From Polaribacter sp. (GTDB taxonomy: Bacteria; Bacteroidota; Bacteroidia; Flavobacteriales; Flavobacteriaceae), in the NCBI GenBank assembly GCA_029238315.1, contig JAQWGI010000008.1, positions 62,001 through 126,000 on the forward strand: a stretch of 64,000 nt of DNA. Direction: 5' to 3'. Under the pieces are notes generated by a model, which saw only the letters and a list, made by a program, of their open reading frames with translations, was not told the origin of the DNA and searched no databases. Position numbers and translations under genes: made by a program. Positions 8,982-18,070 of the stretch are shown piece after piece. Numbering within the stretch: the stretch's first letter is position 1; every line of letters begins with the position of its first letter.

Positions 8982-9380
8982 TTATTCAGATTTATAATTC
9001 TCATACGATTTTTCTTCCACCAAATCAGAGCCAGTATAGGTATTGATTTCTTTTTTTACGTCAGACCGGTCGTCATTAACGTAATATACAGCTCTTGCAA
9101 GAGCTATAAATGTTTGTCCAAAATCATTTGCGCGCTCACATTCTCTAATATCGTCTTCAATTTTCCACAACTTTTTATTCACTTCTAGTAAGCTGTTGTG
9201 TAAATTTTTTAGATGCGTTGCCTCTGTTGCCTCTGCATAGATTTTTTTTACATCTGGTGTTAATGTATTGAATTCGTGCTGAATATTAATCAGTTTGTTT
9301 TCGTCTTTAATTTTAGATAATTTAATTTCTAAAATAGTGTACTTATCTATAATTTCTCCGTTAGAAACTTCTATTTTCAT
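8982..9380 (-). CDS. DUF6165 family protein
   Basis: A 132-residue soluble, coiled-coil-rich protein with no signal peptide. The opening VSNGEIIDKYTILEIKL and the segment VNKKLWKIEDDIRECE are the conserved blocks I associate with DUF6165, a family whose members elsewhere occur near surface-polysaccharide genes. Function is unknown. It is flanked at 10 nt and 6 nt by same-strand genes, so it is the middle gene of a three-gene operon with the acidic unknown and the DUF3089 lipoprotein. Confidence 0.7.
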   Translation of the reverse strand: MKIEVSNGEIIDKYTILEIKLSKIKDENKLINIQHEFNTLTPDVKKIYAEATEATHLKNLHNSLLEVNKKLWKIEDDIRECERANDFGQTFIALARAVYYVNDDRSDVKKEINTYTGSDLVEEKSYENYKSE

Positions 9381-9390
9381 ATGCTGTATT

Positions 9391-10203
9391 TTAAGCGAAT
9401 TTGCGTTCTATTATTTCAAAGAATCGGGTTTCATATTCTTCTTGGCTAGTCCAATCATAATCTGGCTTTACCATCTTATTTATAAATTTCTTTGCATCTT
9501 TTTCTGTTTTAAAAGAGTTTAACTGAGAAACTACTCTGTTAAATTCTTCTTGACTCCCATCAAATAAATTTTTTACAAATGCAATTCTATCATTTAAGCC
9601 AATTTGAATGTTCTGTTGTAATTGATCATTTAAAGATTTTTTAATTTCTGGCTTTTCAAAAAGATCTGCAGCAACTTCTAAAGAAATTGTATCGTTTAGT
9701 TCTTCTTCTAAAGTAACTGACTTGCTGTCTTTTACTTGTTGGTCTATATTTATGTTTTCACTAGAAAACAAGGTTTGCTCTAGTTCATCAAAAGGTTGTT
9801 CTGTAATTTCTTCCATAGCATTTTCTGATGACACATCTTCTTTTGAAGTTTCTAAGGGTTCTTCTGAATGAGAATCATCAATAAATTCACCTACAATTTT
9901 CTCTACCTTTTTTGTAATCAATTCTACTTCCGTAATTTCATCTTCTTGCAAGTCTTCATCAACAACTAAAGCAACCTCTTCTTTTGTATTTGTAGAAGCT
10001 TGAAGAAGTGCATCAACAATTTCTTCTTTTGTTTCAGTAGCGTTTGGTGTTGTTGCTAAATATTCATCAACATAGGCTAAAATGGTTAGCTTTTCGTAAA
10101 CTTCATAAGCTTCTTTTTTTAACTTTATTACATCTTCTTTATTTTTTAATTGTAAAATACGATGAGCAATACTTGTTAAATCGGCTACTAATTTTTTGTG
10201 CAT
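9391..10203 (-). CDS. acidic conserved flavobacterial protein of unknown function
   Basis: 270 residues, no signal peptide. The N-terminus (1-50) is a basic helical region, the middle (about 60-200) is a low-complexity stretch very rich in Glu/Asp/Ser and probably disordered, and the C-terminus (about 200-270) is a compact helical domain (RIAFVKNLFDGSQEEFNRVV ... DYDWTSQEEYETRFFEII). I do not recognise a catalytic motif. First gene of an operon with DUF6165 and the DUF3089 lipoprotein; divergent from tdk. Confidence 0.75.
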   Translation of the reverse strand: MHKKLVADLTSIAHRILQLKNKEDVIKLKKEAYEVYEKLTILAYVDEYLATTPNATETKEEIVDALLQASTNTKEEVALVVDEDLQEDEITEVELITKKVEKIVGEFIDDSHSEEPLETSKEDVSSENAMEEITEQPFDELEQTLFSSENINIDQQVKDSKSVTLEEELNDTISLEVAADLFEKPEIKKSLNDQLQQNIQIGLNDRIAFVKNLFDGSQEEFNRVVSQLNSFKTEKDAKKFINKMVKPDYDWTSQEEYETRFFEIIERKFA

Positions 10204-10243
10204 AAGTTGATCAATTAATTGATGCTAGGCATCATTTTTTTAA

Positions 10244-10251
10244 TAAATTTG
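10244..10251 (+). promoter_or_regulatory. candidate tdk promoter -7 box TAAATTTG
   Basis: A perfect TAnnTTTG box with a TTG about 22 nt upstream (around 10219). It lies 55 nt before the tdk ATG in the divergent region shared with the acidic unknown. Confidence 0.4.
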
Positions 10252-10305
10252 TAAGACTTGAAATAAAATACAATTATAATCATATTTCAAGCATAAAATT
10301 ACAAA

Positions 10306-10929
10306 ATGTTTCTTGAAAATACGGTAAATCATACAGAACAATTTGGTTGGATTGAAGTTATTTGTGGCTCAATGTTTTCTGGTAAAACAGAAGAATTGAT
10401 TCGCAGGCTTAAAAGAGCACAGTTTGCAAAACAACGTGTAGAGATTTTTAAACCTGTTGTAGACACTCGTTACGATGAGGAAGAAGTGGTGTCTCATAAT
10501 GACAATCGCATTCGATCTACACCCGTTCCTTCATCAGCAAATATTAGATTACTAGCCAATGAAGTTGATGTGGTTGGTATTGATGAAGCACAATTTTTTG
10601 ATGAAGAAATTGTAGTAGTTTGTAATGATCTGGCAAACAGAGGTATTCGTGTGATTGTTGCTGGTTTAGATATGGATTTTAAAGGAAAACCTTTTGGACC
10701 AATGCCTGCTTTAATGGCTACTGCTGAGTATGTAACCAAAGTTCATGCTGTTTGTACACATACAGGAAACTTAGCACATTACAGTTTTAGAAAAGCACAA
10801 AATGACAACCTTGTTTTGTTAGGAGAAGTTGATGAATACGAACCTTTAAGTAGAGCAGCTTATTACAAAGCTTTAAAATTACAACGAGAAAAAATAACCT
10901 CAGAAACCTCTGAAAAAGAACCTGAGTAA
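10306..10929 (+). CDS. tdk: thymidine kinase (type II)
   Basis: Phosphorylates thymidine to dTMP in the salvage pathway. The P-loop is GSMFSGKTE (21-29), the Walker B/catalytic segment is DEAQFF (93-98, catalytic Glu 94), and the lasso region contains SRAAYYKAL. At 207 residues it is of normal length. The structural zinc-cysteine pairs of the E. coli-type enzyme are absent: only one Cys remains in the [10 protein letters not shown] segment and none near the C-terminus. It is followed 32 nt later by alr. Confidence 0.95.
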   Translation: MFLENTVNHTEQFGWIEVICGSMFSGKTEELIRRLKRAQFAKQRVEIFKPVVDTRYDEEEVVSHNDNRIRSTPVPSSANIRLLANEVDVVGIDEAQFFDEEIVVVCNDLANRGIRVIVAGLDMDFKGKPFGPMPALMATAEYVTKVHAVCTHTGNLAHYSFRKAQNDNLVLLGEVDEYEPLSRAAYYKALKLQREKITSETSEKEPE

Positions 10930-10937
10930 ACTCAAGA

Positions 10938-10962
10938 GATACTGAAATAAATTCAGCATAAA
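10938..10962. repeat. short palindromic repeat (ctgaa/ttcag family) abutting alr start
   Basis: actgaaataaattcagcata contains the palindrome ctgaa-ataaa-ttcag; with its flanks it shares 23 nt with the reverse complement of 1077-1099. It fills the gap between tdk and alr and its last base is the A of the alr ATG, so the hairpin could affect alr translation. Confidence 0.6.
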
Positions 10963-12062
10963 TGAACAATCACGTGACTTTTTTAGAAATTGACGGAAAA
11001 TCTCTAAAATACAATTTAGACTATTTTAAAAATAAAATAGAAAACGACACAAAAATTTTATTGGTTGTTAAAGCATTTGGTTATGGATGCGATGCCATCA
11101 AAATTGCAAAATACTTAGAAAATGATATCGATTATTTTGCCGTTGCATATACCGATGAAGGAATTACACTGCGAAAGGCTGGTATTAAAAAACCTATTTT
11201 AGTTTTTCATCCGCAAATACCAAATTTATATTTACTTATTGCACATCAATTAGAACCAACTCTTTATAGTTTCAAGATTTTAAATGCTTTTTTAGAAATT
11301 GCAGACTCTAAATTGTTACTCAATTACCCCATACATATAAAATTGAACACAGGTTTAAACAGAATTGGTTTTTCACATAACGATGTTCCAATGATTTTAT
11401 CAAATTTAACAGCTAATAGCCATGTAAAAATAGCATCTCTTTTCTCACATTTAGCTGCAAGTGAAGATCTAGAAGAAAAAGAATTCACAACAAATCAAAT
11501 CAATAATTTTGCTGTCATTGTAAAACAATTTTATAAACACTTAACATACAGGCCATTGGTTCATATTCTAAATACTTCTGGAGTTGTAAATTATCCACAA
11601 GCACAGTTTGATATGGTACGCTTAGGAATTGGTTTATATGGTTTTGGAAATGATAAAAAAGAAACCAATCAACTTAAAAATGTAGTTTCCTTAAAATCGA
11701 TTATTTCTCAAATTCATACGATTCAACCTGGAGAATCTATTGGGTACAACAGAGCTTTTACTTCCAATAAATTAATGAGAACTGCTACCGTACCAATCGG
11801 TCATGCAGATGGGATTTCTAGAAAATTAGGAAATACAAATCACACCGTTATGGTCAATGGTAAAAAAGCTCCCATAATTGGAAATGTTTGTATGGATATG
11901 ATTATGATTGATGTTACAAATATTGACTGTAATGAAACTGATGAAGTGATTATTTTTAATTCTCAAGAAATGCTTTTAGAAATGGCAACAAAGGCAGAGA
12001 CAATTTCTTATGAAATTTTAACAGGATTCTCAAATCGTATCAAAAGATTGTTGAAGTATTAA
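10962..12062 (+). CDS. alr: alanine racemase
   Basis: Makes D-alanine for peptidoglycan. 366 residues, normal for the family. The PLP lysine is K37 in LLVVKAFGYG (the VVKADAYG equivalent), the substrate-proximal tyrosine is in GESIGYNRAF, and VRLGIGLYGFG and GNVCMDMIMIDVT are further Alr signatures. It lies 32 nt after tdk and 43 nt before mscL on the same strand. The start overlaps a dispersed palindromic repeat. Confidence 0.96.
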   Translation: MNNHVTFLEIDGKSLKYNLDYFKNKIENDTKILLVVKAFGYGCDAIKIAKYLENDIDYFAVAYTDEGITLRKAGIKKPILVFHPQIPNLYLLIAHQLEPTLYSFKILNAFLEIADSKLLLNYPIHIKLNTGLNRIGFSHNDVPMILSNLTANSHVKIASLFSHLAASEDLEEKEFTTNQINNFAVIVKQFYKHLTYRPLVHILNTSGVVNYPQAQFDMVRLGIGLYGFGNDKKETNQLKNVVSLKSIISQIHTIQPGESIGYNRAFTSNKLMRTATVPIGHADGISRKLGNTNHTVMVNGKKAPIIGNVCMDMIMIDVTNIDCNETDEVIIFNSQEMLLEMATKAETISYEILTGFSNRIKRLLKY

Positions 12063-12105
12063 GAATTTATTAAATTCACACTTCTTAACTAAACAAAAAT
12101 TTAAC

Positions 12106-12516
12106 ATGGGGATGCTTAAAGAATTTAAAGATTTTGCTGTAAAAGGAAACTTAATAGATATTGCAATAGGTTTTGTAATGGGTGCCGCTTTCAAACAGGT
12201 GGTAACATCATTTACAGGAGGAGTCGTTTCTCCATTAATTGGCTTAGTATTTAAAGCCGATTTTAGAGATTTAAAATATGTTGTTACAGAAGGTGTTGCC
12301 GATGCAACTGGAAAAGTTACCGGAGAAGTTGCTATTTTATATGGTGATTTTTTAACCAATGTAATCGACTTTATTATTGTAGCATTTGTAATGTTTATGA
12401 TTATAAAAGGAATTAACGCAACGAAGAAAAAAGAAGCTCCTGCCCCTGCTCCACCAGCTGGACCTAGCCAAGAAGATTTATTAGCAGAAATTAGAGATTT
12501 GTTAGCTAAGAAATAA
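12106..12516 (+). CDS. mscL: large-conductance mechanosensitive channel MscL
   Basis: A 136-residue inner-membrane channel that opens on hypo-osmotic shock. It begins with the family's N-terminal helix (MLKEFKDFAVKGNLIDIAIGF) and TM1 (GFVMGAAFKQVVTSF), has a periplasmic loop, TM2 (VIDFIIVAFVMFMIIKGI) and a cytoplasmic helix (EDLLAEIRDLLAKK) preceded by a Pro/Ala linker. A strong terminator follows directly. Confidence 0.97.
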   Translation: MGMLKEFKDFAVKGNLIDIAIGFVMGAAFKQVVTSFTGGVVSPLIGLVFKADFRDLKYVVTEGVADATGKVTGEVAILYGDFLTNVIDFIIVAFVMFMIIKGINATKKKEAPAPAPPAGPSQEDLLAEIRDLLAKK

Positions 12517-12538
12517 GATTCTTATATTATATAAAGCT

Positions 12539-12569
12539 AAAACCGAAGTACAATGTGCTTCGGTTTTTT
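12539..12569 (+). terminator. intrinsic terminator after mscL
   Basis: Stem aaaaccgaag (12539-12548) with cttcggtttt (12558-12567), a 9-nt loop and a T-rich tail. Confidence 0.9.
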
Positions 12570-12613
12570 ATTATGATAATTTTTCTAGTAAAAAAAGAGA
12601 CTCTAAAAGAATA

Positions 12614-13171
12614 CTAAATCCCTTTCACAACTCTTTTAGCAATATATAAATCAGCAATCGTTGGATTTTCTGGACAACTTTTAACTTGCTCAAAAACGTC
12701 GCCTGCTTTCACAAAACCCGTGTGTACAACTTTAAAATAAACGCCACAAAAAGTAGTATTCCAAAATTGTTTTACAATTTTCATATCATCAAAACGAATT
12801 CCTAATTTATAACACGGATTTCTTTGAACAGTTGCTTCTAAAATGGCATCGCCAACTTTAAAAGTATCACCTTGATGAATTTTGGTTTCGTCTAAATCAT
12901 CCATCGTTAAATTTTCTCCGAAAATTCCCATTTCAAAATTCAACTCTGGATGCAATTCTTTAAAATAATCGTAGTGTTTTAAAGAATATCCGTAAACAGC
13001 TTGTAAAATTCCACCGTGATTTTCTCGATTACATATCACATCGCCTTTTACATCTTCTTTGTCTAAAAAAATTGGTTGGTCAACTGAATATTTAAAAATT
13101 CCGGTTTCAACTTGTTTTCCTTTATAGTTGATCTCTTTTCTTTCTCCAATATTTGTTGAAATGATTTTCAT
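12614..13171 (-). CDS. MOSC domain protein (YiiM-like)
   Basis: A 185-residue stand-alone MOSC protein, cytoplasmic. Visible marks are the HGGILQAVYGYS segment, MGIFGENLT and the conserved cysteine in RNPCYKLGIRF, which in this fold is the presumed sulfur-handling residue. YiiM-type proteins reduce N-hydroxylated compounds with a molybdenum cofactor; a comparable role is inferred only. Upstream lies a REP-like palindrome, separating it from the GH3-like gene. Confidence 0.88.
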   Translation of the reverse strand: MKIISTNIGERKEINYKGKQVETGIFKYSVDQPIFLDKEDVKGDVICNRENHGGILQAVYGYSLKHYDYFKELHPELNFEMGIFGENLTMDDLDETKIHQGDTFKVGDAILEATVQRNPCYKLGIRFDDMKIVKQFWNTTFCGVYFKVVHTGFVKAGDVFEQVKSCPENPTIADLYIAKRVVKGI

Positions 13172-13185
13172 TGTTTTTGTTTTTT

Positions 13186-13280
13186 TGTCAGGTTGAGCGG
13201 TTTTCTGTCATATCGAGCGGAGTCGAGATAAAAGAAAATCGAAACCTAAAAGACCTCTCGACTGCGCTCGAGGTGACAAT
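13186..13280. repeat. REP-like palindromic element (cgagcggagtcgag type)
   Basis: A long imperfect inverted repeat: arms 13206-13227 (tgtcatatcgagcggagtc...) and 13257-13278 (ctcgactgcgctcgaggtgaca), preceded by a partial extra copy (gtcaggttgagcgg). Related arms occur at 16295-16344 and 22013-22046. It is intergenic and transcribed through, or ends, the GH3-like gene. Confidence 0.8.
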
Positions 13281-13285
13281 TCGTT

Positions 13286-14782
13286 TTATTCTTTTAAAAA
13301 GCCTTGTAAAATAGCTGCAATTTTTCTATTATCTGACAATTGAGGAATTTTATTTTGACCCCCAAACTTACCAATCGACTTCATATACTCGTGAAATCCA
13401 CCTTTTTTTACTTTTGTAATTACTAGCGGACGCAATACTTTTCCTTCTATTAAATCTTGATAGTAAATATTTTGTGCTTGCATAGCAGCATCAACTTTAG
13501 CAGCAAATTCTTCTAGATTTTTTGGCTCATTTTCAAACTCAATAAACCATTCGTGATACGGCAATCCGTTTTCAGGATTTACTTGTGGCGCCACTGTAAA
13601 CTCACTAATATTTATTTCGGTATTTTTAATAGAATCATTTAATGCTTTTTCTACCTCTTTACCAATCACATGCTCCCCAAAGGCAGAAATAAAATGTTTA
13701 ATTCTTCCCGTTACTTTAATTCGATACGGTTTTGTTGATGTAAATTCAACGGTATCGCCAATATTATAACCCCAAAGTCCAGCGTTTGTATTTAAAATAA
13801 TCACGTAATTAACGCCTATTTTCACATCTTTTAAAGAAATTCTTGTTGGGTTTTCATTATAAAATTCTAATGCTGGGATAAATTCATAGAAAATTCCTGA
13901 ATTTAATTGCAGTAATAAACCGGGTTCCGTTTGCGAATCTTGATATGCGATAAATCCTTCAGAAGCAGGATACAATTCTACATAATCAATCTTTTTACCA
14001 ATTAAACTTTCAAACTTATTTTTGTAAGGTTCAAAGTTTACACCACCATATACAAAGAAGTTAAAGTTCGGAAAAATCTCTGCAATAGGTTTTCCGGTTT
14101 TCTCAATTAATTTCTCAAAATACATTTGTACCCAAGAGGGAATTCCACTTATTACAGACATATTTTCATCAACCGTTTCTTCAACAATTGCGTTTACTTT
14201 TGTGTCCCAATCTTCAATACAATTGGTTTCCCAACTTGGCAATCTGTTTTTAAGTAAATATTGAGGTACGTAATGTGCTACAATTCCACTTAATCGTCCT
14301 AATTGAACTCCATTTTTGTTTTCTAAAACTGGACTTCCTTGTAAGAAAATCATTTTTCCGTTTACAAAACTAGCATCTTTTTTTTCTGCGATGTAAAACA
14401 ACAATGCATTTCTTGCTGCTTTAATATGTGTTGGCATCGATTCTTTGGTAATCGGAATGTATTTTGCTCCAGAAGTTGTACCAGAAGTTTTGGCAAAATA
14501 AATTGGTTTTCCTTTCCACAAAACATCTTTTTCTCCTGTAACAATTCTATCCACATAAGAACGTAAACCTTCGTAATCTTGAACTTTTACGCGCTTTTTA
14601 AAATCAGCATATGAATTGATGTTTTTAAAATCATGATCTTTACCAAATGCAGTATTGGCTGCAGTTTTAATCAATTTTTCAAAAACTCTTTCTTGTGTTT
14701 TATGAGGATTATTAGCCCATTTATACACCTTTTTAATCGCTTGTTTGGCAAACGGAATTGCAAAAATAGATTTCAGGCTCAT
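13286..14782 (-). CDS. GH3 auxin-responsive promoter family protein (acyl-adenylate/amide synthetase-like)
   Basis: 498 residues, matching plant and bacterial GH3-family length. The ATP-binding P-loop-like motif FAKTSGTTSGAKYIP (about residues 102-116), the YPASEGFIAYQ segment and the VTGRIKHFISAFGEHV motif near the start of the C-terminal domain are the ANL-superfamily signatures of GH3 proteins. Plant GH3 enzymes join amino acids to hormones; the bacterial substrate is not known. Its start overlaps the M23 gene's stop by one base, so the two are translationally coupled. Confidence 0.9.
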   Translation of the reverse strand: MSLKSIFAIPFAKQAIKKVYKWANNPHKTQERVFEKLIKTAANTAFGKDHDFKNINSYADFKKRVKVQDYEGLRSYVDRIVTGEKDVLWKGKPIYFAKTSGTTSGAKYIPITKESMPTHIKAARNALLFYIAEKKDASFVNGKMIFLQGSPVLENKNGVQLGRLSGIVAHYVPQYLLKNRLPSWETNCIEDWDTKVNAIVEETVDENMSVISGIPSWVQMYFEKLIEKTGKPIAEIFPNFNFFVYGGVNFEPYKNKFESLIGKKIDYVELYPASEGFIAYQDSQTEPGLLLQLNSGIFYEFIPALEFYNENPTRISLKDVKIGVNYVIILNTNAGLWGYNIGDTVEFTSTKPYRIKVTGRIKHFISAFGEHVIGKEVEKALNDSIKNTEINISEFTVAPQVNPENGLPYHEWFIEFENEPKNLEEFAAKVDAAMQAQNIYYQDLIEGKVLRPLVITKVKKGGFHEYMKSIGKFGGQNKIPQLSDNRKIAAILQGFLKE

Positions 14783-15651
14783 TATTTAAAGTCTATATAA
14801 TTTTTTGGATTTACAGGATAACTGTTGTACCATAATTCGAAATGTAAATGCGGGCCGGTTGTTAATTCTCCAGTAGAACCAACAGTTGCAATTGCTTCGC
14901 CAGATTTCACAAAATCACCTTGTTCTTTTAACAAAGCTCCATTGTGCTTGTATACAGATATAAAACCTGTTCCATGCTCAATTATCATTACATACCCTGT
15001 TTCTGTTGTCCATTCAGAAAAAATAACCCTTCCGTCTTCAATAGCTTTTACAGGAGTACCAGTTTTTTGGGTAATATCTATTGCAAAATGTTTTTCGTCT
15101 GGATTAAATTCTTGAATAATATTTCCAGTGAGTGGTGCAAAGAAAACCATATCAATTTTGTTTTCTGCTTTGTCAAACAAAGGAAAACGATCTTTACTTT
15201 CAATTTTCTCTCTAAAGAGAGAATCTGCTTTTGATGCATCTAATTTATTTTCATCTATCGTTAGCGCAGAACTCTTTTTTAAGGAATCAATATCTATTTC
15301 AGTAATCGGTTTTTCGCCCGATAAAATTGGCAATAAAACTTTGGTGTAGTTTTCTATAAAACGCAACCTATTTTTAATAGAATCTGTTTGGTATAACAAT
15401 TTAGATGCATCTTTTTTTAATTGTGTAGATGTGTATCCAGGAATGTACTCTCTAATTGGTGTGTATGCTATTAAAACTGTGGTTAAAGCAATTACAACTA
15501 CAGAAAAAACGCCACCATAAACAAAAATATTTAAAATGGTTAATTTAAACGACAAACGTTCTTGAAATGTATCTTCATTTAAAACAACCAATCTGAATTT
15601 ATTGGTTATTTTTTGCCTAAACTTACTTTTCTTTTGCTTCTTTTTAACCAC
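14782..15651 (-). CDS. membrane-anchored M23 metallopeptidase
   Basis: 289 residues. A basic cytoplasmic N-terminus (VKKKQKKSKFRQK) is followed by one transmembrane segment (about 42-66), a coiled linker and a C-terminal LytM/M23 domain. Zinc ligands are visible as HFAIDI (H, D) and HLHFELW (H268, H270). It probably cuts peptidoglycan cross-links or controls such cutting in the periplasm. First of a coupled pair with the GH3-like gene, downstream of nadD. Confidence 0.92.
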   Translation of the reverse strand: MVKKKQKKSKFRQKITNKFRLVVLNEDTFQERLSFKLTILNIFVYGGVFSVVVIALTTVLIAYTPIREYIPGYTSTQLKKDASKLLYQTDSIKNRLRFIENYTKVLLPILSGEKPITEIDIDSLKKSSALTIDENKLDASKADSLFREKIESKDRFPLFDKAENKIDMVFFAPLTGNIIQEFNPDEKHFAIDITQKTGTPVKAIEDGRVIFSEWTTETGYVMIIEHGTGFISVYKHNGALLKEQGDFVKSGEAIATVGSTGELTTGPHLHFELWYNSYPVNPKNYIDFK

Positions 15652-15698
15652 TTATTTTTATCTATAAATTACAAATATACAACGAAAAAATAGGGTAA

Positions 15699-16280
15699 CT
15701 ATTTTCTGTAAAAATTCATCTCATCTATGTATTTCCAAACGGAACCTGAAAGCAATGGTTGAATATTTTTTCCATCTTGAATTCCTTTTCTAATTTGTGT
15801 AGATGAAATTTGAATTATGGGTGCTTTTACTTTATGAATTTTTGGATGATTATCAAATTTTGTTACTACTTTTCCTTCAGAGATTCTTGGATACACATAA
15901 ATATGATGGTGCTCTAAAATTATTTCAAAGTTTTTCCATTTATGAAAACTTTTTAAATTGTCTTCACCCATAATTAAACAAAAACTATGCGCTGGATACT
16001 TGTCTGAAATATGAGCCAATGTATGAACAGTATAGTTGGGTTGTGATAAATTAAACTCTAAATTAGAGGATTTAATTTTATGGTAATTTTCTGTTGCTAA
16101 ATCTACCAATTGTAATCGGTGGTAATTCTCTAATAAAGAACTTTTTTTCTTAAACGGATTTTGAGGTGTTACAACCATCCATATTTCATCTAAATCAGAA
16201 TTTTCTACCATATGATTGGCAATAATTAAATGCCCAACATGTATGGGATTAAATGTGCCAAAATATAAACCGATGTTCAT
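15699..16280 (-). CDS. nadD: nicotinate-nucleotide adenylyltransferase
   Basis: Transfers AMP to nicotinate mononucleotide in NAD synthesis. The start is set at 16280 (MNIGLYFGTFNPIHVGHL): the open frame continues to 16343, but that extension (MSGRAESRPFDSV...) is encoded by a REP-like palindrome and precedes the natural N-terminus. Nucleotidyltransferase motifs GTFNPIHVGH and ISSTQIRKG are intact. About 193 residues, normal. Part of the yicC-gmk-nadD order seen in flavobacteria. Confidence 0.95.
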   Translation of the reverse strand: MNIGLYFGTFNPIHVGHLIIANHMVENSDLDEIWMVVTPQNPFKKKSSLLENYHRLQLVDLATENYHKIKSSNLEFNLSQPNYTVHTLAHISDKYPAHSFCLIMGEDNLKSFHKWKNFEIILEHHHIYVYPRISEGKVVTKFDNHPKIHKVKAPIIQISSTQIRKGIQDGKNIQPLLSGSVWKYIDEMNFYRK

Positions 16281-16294
16281 TTTTAAAAAAGATT

Positions 16295-16344
16295 TGTCTC
16301 CTTGAACGGAGTCGAAAGGTCTCGACTCCGCTCGACCAGACATA
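16295..16344. repeat. REP-like palindrome between gmk and nadD
   Basis: Perfect stem cggagtcga (16307-16315) with tcgactccg (16322-16330), same family as 13206-13278. It lies just before the nadD start and creates a false N-terminal extension of that frame. Confidence 0.8.
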
Positions 16345-16360
16345 AATTATTATTCTATTC

Positions 16361-16948
16361 TTATTTCTGATTTAAACCTAAATAATCTCCTACTAATTGT
16401 TCAGCTTCTTTTAATGCAACTTCTAAATCGTAATTTTTTATGATTACATCAAATTGTGGTGCAGTTGCTAATTCTACTGAAGCTTTTGCGATTCGCATAT
16501 TTATCTTTTCATCAGATTCAGTTTTGCGTTTTTTTAACCTAATTTTAAGTTCATCAACACTCGGTGGTTTTACAAAAACAGAAAGTGTACGGTCTGGAAA
16601 TTTCTTTTTTATGCGTAATCCCCCAGCAACATCAATATCAAAAATAACATGCTTTCCTTGCGCCCAAATTCTTTCAACTTCGCTTTTTAAAGTGCCATAA
16701 AAATTATCTCTATACACTTCTTCCCATTCTAAAAAATCTTCATTTTTTATATGACTCTTAAACGCTTTTAAGGAAATGAAATAATAATCTTTCTCATGCA
16801 CTTCTTCTCCTCTTGGTGCTCTAGAGGTTGCTGAAATAGAAAACTCTAAATTAAATTTTTCTTGCGCCAATAAATGACGAACAATGGTTGTTTTACCAGA
16901 ACCTGAGGGAGCAGAAAAAACAAATAATTTACCTTGAAAATCTGACAT
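16361..16948 (-). CDS. gmk: guanylate kinase
   Basis: Converts GMP to GDP. The start is placed at 16948 (MSDFQGKLFVFSAPSGSGKTT), eight codons inside the longest frame, because the family begins right before the P-loop strand. P-loop APSGSGKTT (13-21), the GMP-binding SATSRAPRGEE region and YGTLKSEVERIW are all present. About 195 residues, normal length. Lies between yicC and nadD on the same strand. Confidence 0.97.
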   Translation of the reverse strand: MSDFQGKLFVFSAPSGSGKTTIVRHLLAQEKFNLEFSISATSRAPRGEEVHEKDYYFISLKAFKSHIKNEDFLEWEEVYRDNFYGTLKSEVERIWAQGKHVIFDIDVAGGLRIKKKFPDRTLSVFVKPPSVDELKIRLKKRKTESDEKINMRIAKASVELATAPQFDVIIKNYDLEVALKEAEQLVGDYLGLNQK

Positions 16949-17048
16949 ATAATTTATTATTTGTCGTGCCAAACTTGATTCAGCATCTTATAATTTGAAA
17001 CTAATATAACCTTTTGAATCCGCTCTAGTAGACATTTTTACTTTTGTA

Positions 17049-17915
17049 TTAAAGCACATTCAGAATTTGTTCCTTAATTTTTTCTAATTCATTTTTCATC
17101 TGAATCACCGATTTCTGCATCGGTGCATAGTTCGCTTTTGATCCAGTTGTATTAATTTCTCTTCCAATTTCTTGAATGATAAATCCTAATTTTTTTCCAT
17201 TAGAATCTTTACTATCTAATTCTTGTAAAAAATATTCTAAATGATTTGCCAACCGCACTTTTTCTTCATTGATATCTAGTTTTTCTAGATAATAAATTAA
17301 TTCTTGCTCAAACCGATTCTGATCTATTTCTACTTTTAAATCATCAATTGCTTTTTGCAAACGCTCCCTTACATGGCTTAATCTTTCTTCATCCAATGCA
17401 TTAACTTCATCTAAATATTTTCTGATATTTAAAATTCGTAATTTAAAATCGTCTTCTAAAGAAGCTGCTTCATCTGTTCTGTACTGAATCGTTTCGTTTA
17501 ATGCTTCAATAATTGAAGTTTCAATTAAATTCCATTCGTTTTCATCTAATTCTTCGCGTTCGGTTTTTAAAGCATCTGGCATTCTTACTGCCATTTTCAA
17601 CAACTCAACATCATTATCATGATCAGTAAACAATACATTTTTTAACTGTTGCATATAATCATTTACAACCGTTTTATTAATTACCGTTGTAGTTTCATCC
17701 GCCGTCATTTCTACATAAATAGAAAAATCTATTTTACCTCTAACCAAACCAGCAGCTAATTTTTTACGAACCGATAATTCTTTCTCTTTATAATAGGTTG
17801 GGATACGAACGTTTAAATCTAAATTTTTACTATTTAGCGTTTTAATTTCTATCGTAACTTTTTTTGTTGGCAATTGTAAAACGGATTTCCCGTAACCAGT
17901 CATTGATTGAATCAT
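17049..17915 (-). CDS. yicC: YicC/YloC family endoribonuclease
   Basis: 288 residues beginning IQSMTGYGKS, the diagnostic N-terminus of the family, and ending with the conserved LGFIIQEIGREINTTGSKAN block and a C-terminal helix (ELEKIKEQILNVL). Family members are now regarded as RNases acting in RNA decay. The gene starts the gmk-nadD operon and has its own perfect TAnnTTTG box. Confidence 0.94.
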   Translation of the reverse strand: MIQSMTGYGKSVLQLPTKKVTIEIKTLNSKNLDLNVRIPTYYKEKELSVRKKLAAGLVRGKIDFSIYVEMTADETTTVINKTVVNDYMQQLKNVLFTDHDNDVELLKMAVRMPDALKTEREELDENEWNLIETSIIEALNETIQYRTDEAASLEDDFKLRILNIRKYLDEVNALDEERLSHVRERLQKAIDDLKVEIDQNRFEQELIYYLEKLDINEEKVRLANHLEYFLQELDSKDSNGKKLGFIIQEIGREINTTGSKANYAPMQKSVIQMKNELEKIKEQILNVL

Positions 17916-17940
17916 TCAATACTTTTTTTAAATGTCCCTG

Positions 17941-17948
17941 CAAAGATA
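17941..17948 (-). promoter_or_regulatory. yicC promoter -7 box TATCTTTG
   Basis: On the minus strand the box reads TATCTTTG, a perfect TAnnTTTG, 26 nt before the yicC ATG. No clear TTG lies at -33. Confidence 0.5.
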
Positions 17949-18070
17949 CATAATTATTAAAGGATTCTTTCTTGTTGAAAAATGGAAAAACCAAAGAGAA
18001 TTTTCAAAAAAACAACAGAACTTATTTTGTTTTCGTTATTTTTACAATTCACATTTTAGAGCGATAAAAT

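Noticed and set aside
16281..16343. N-terminal extension of nadD (MSGRAESRPF...)
   Set aside because: Encoded by a REP-like palindrome; the family starts at MNIGLYFGTFNP.
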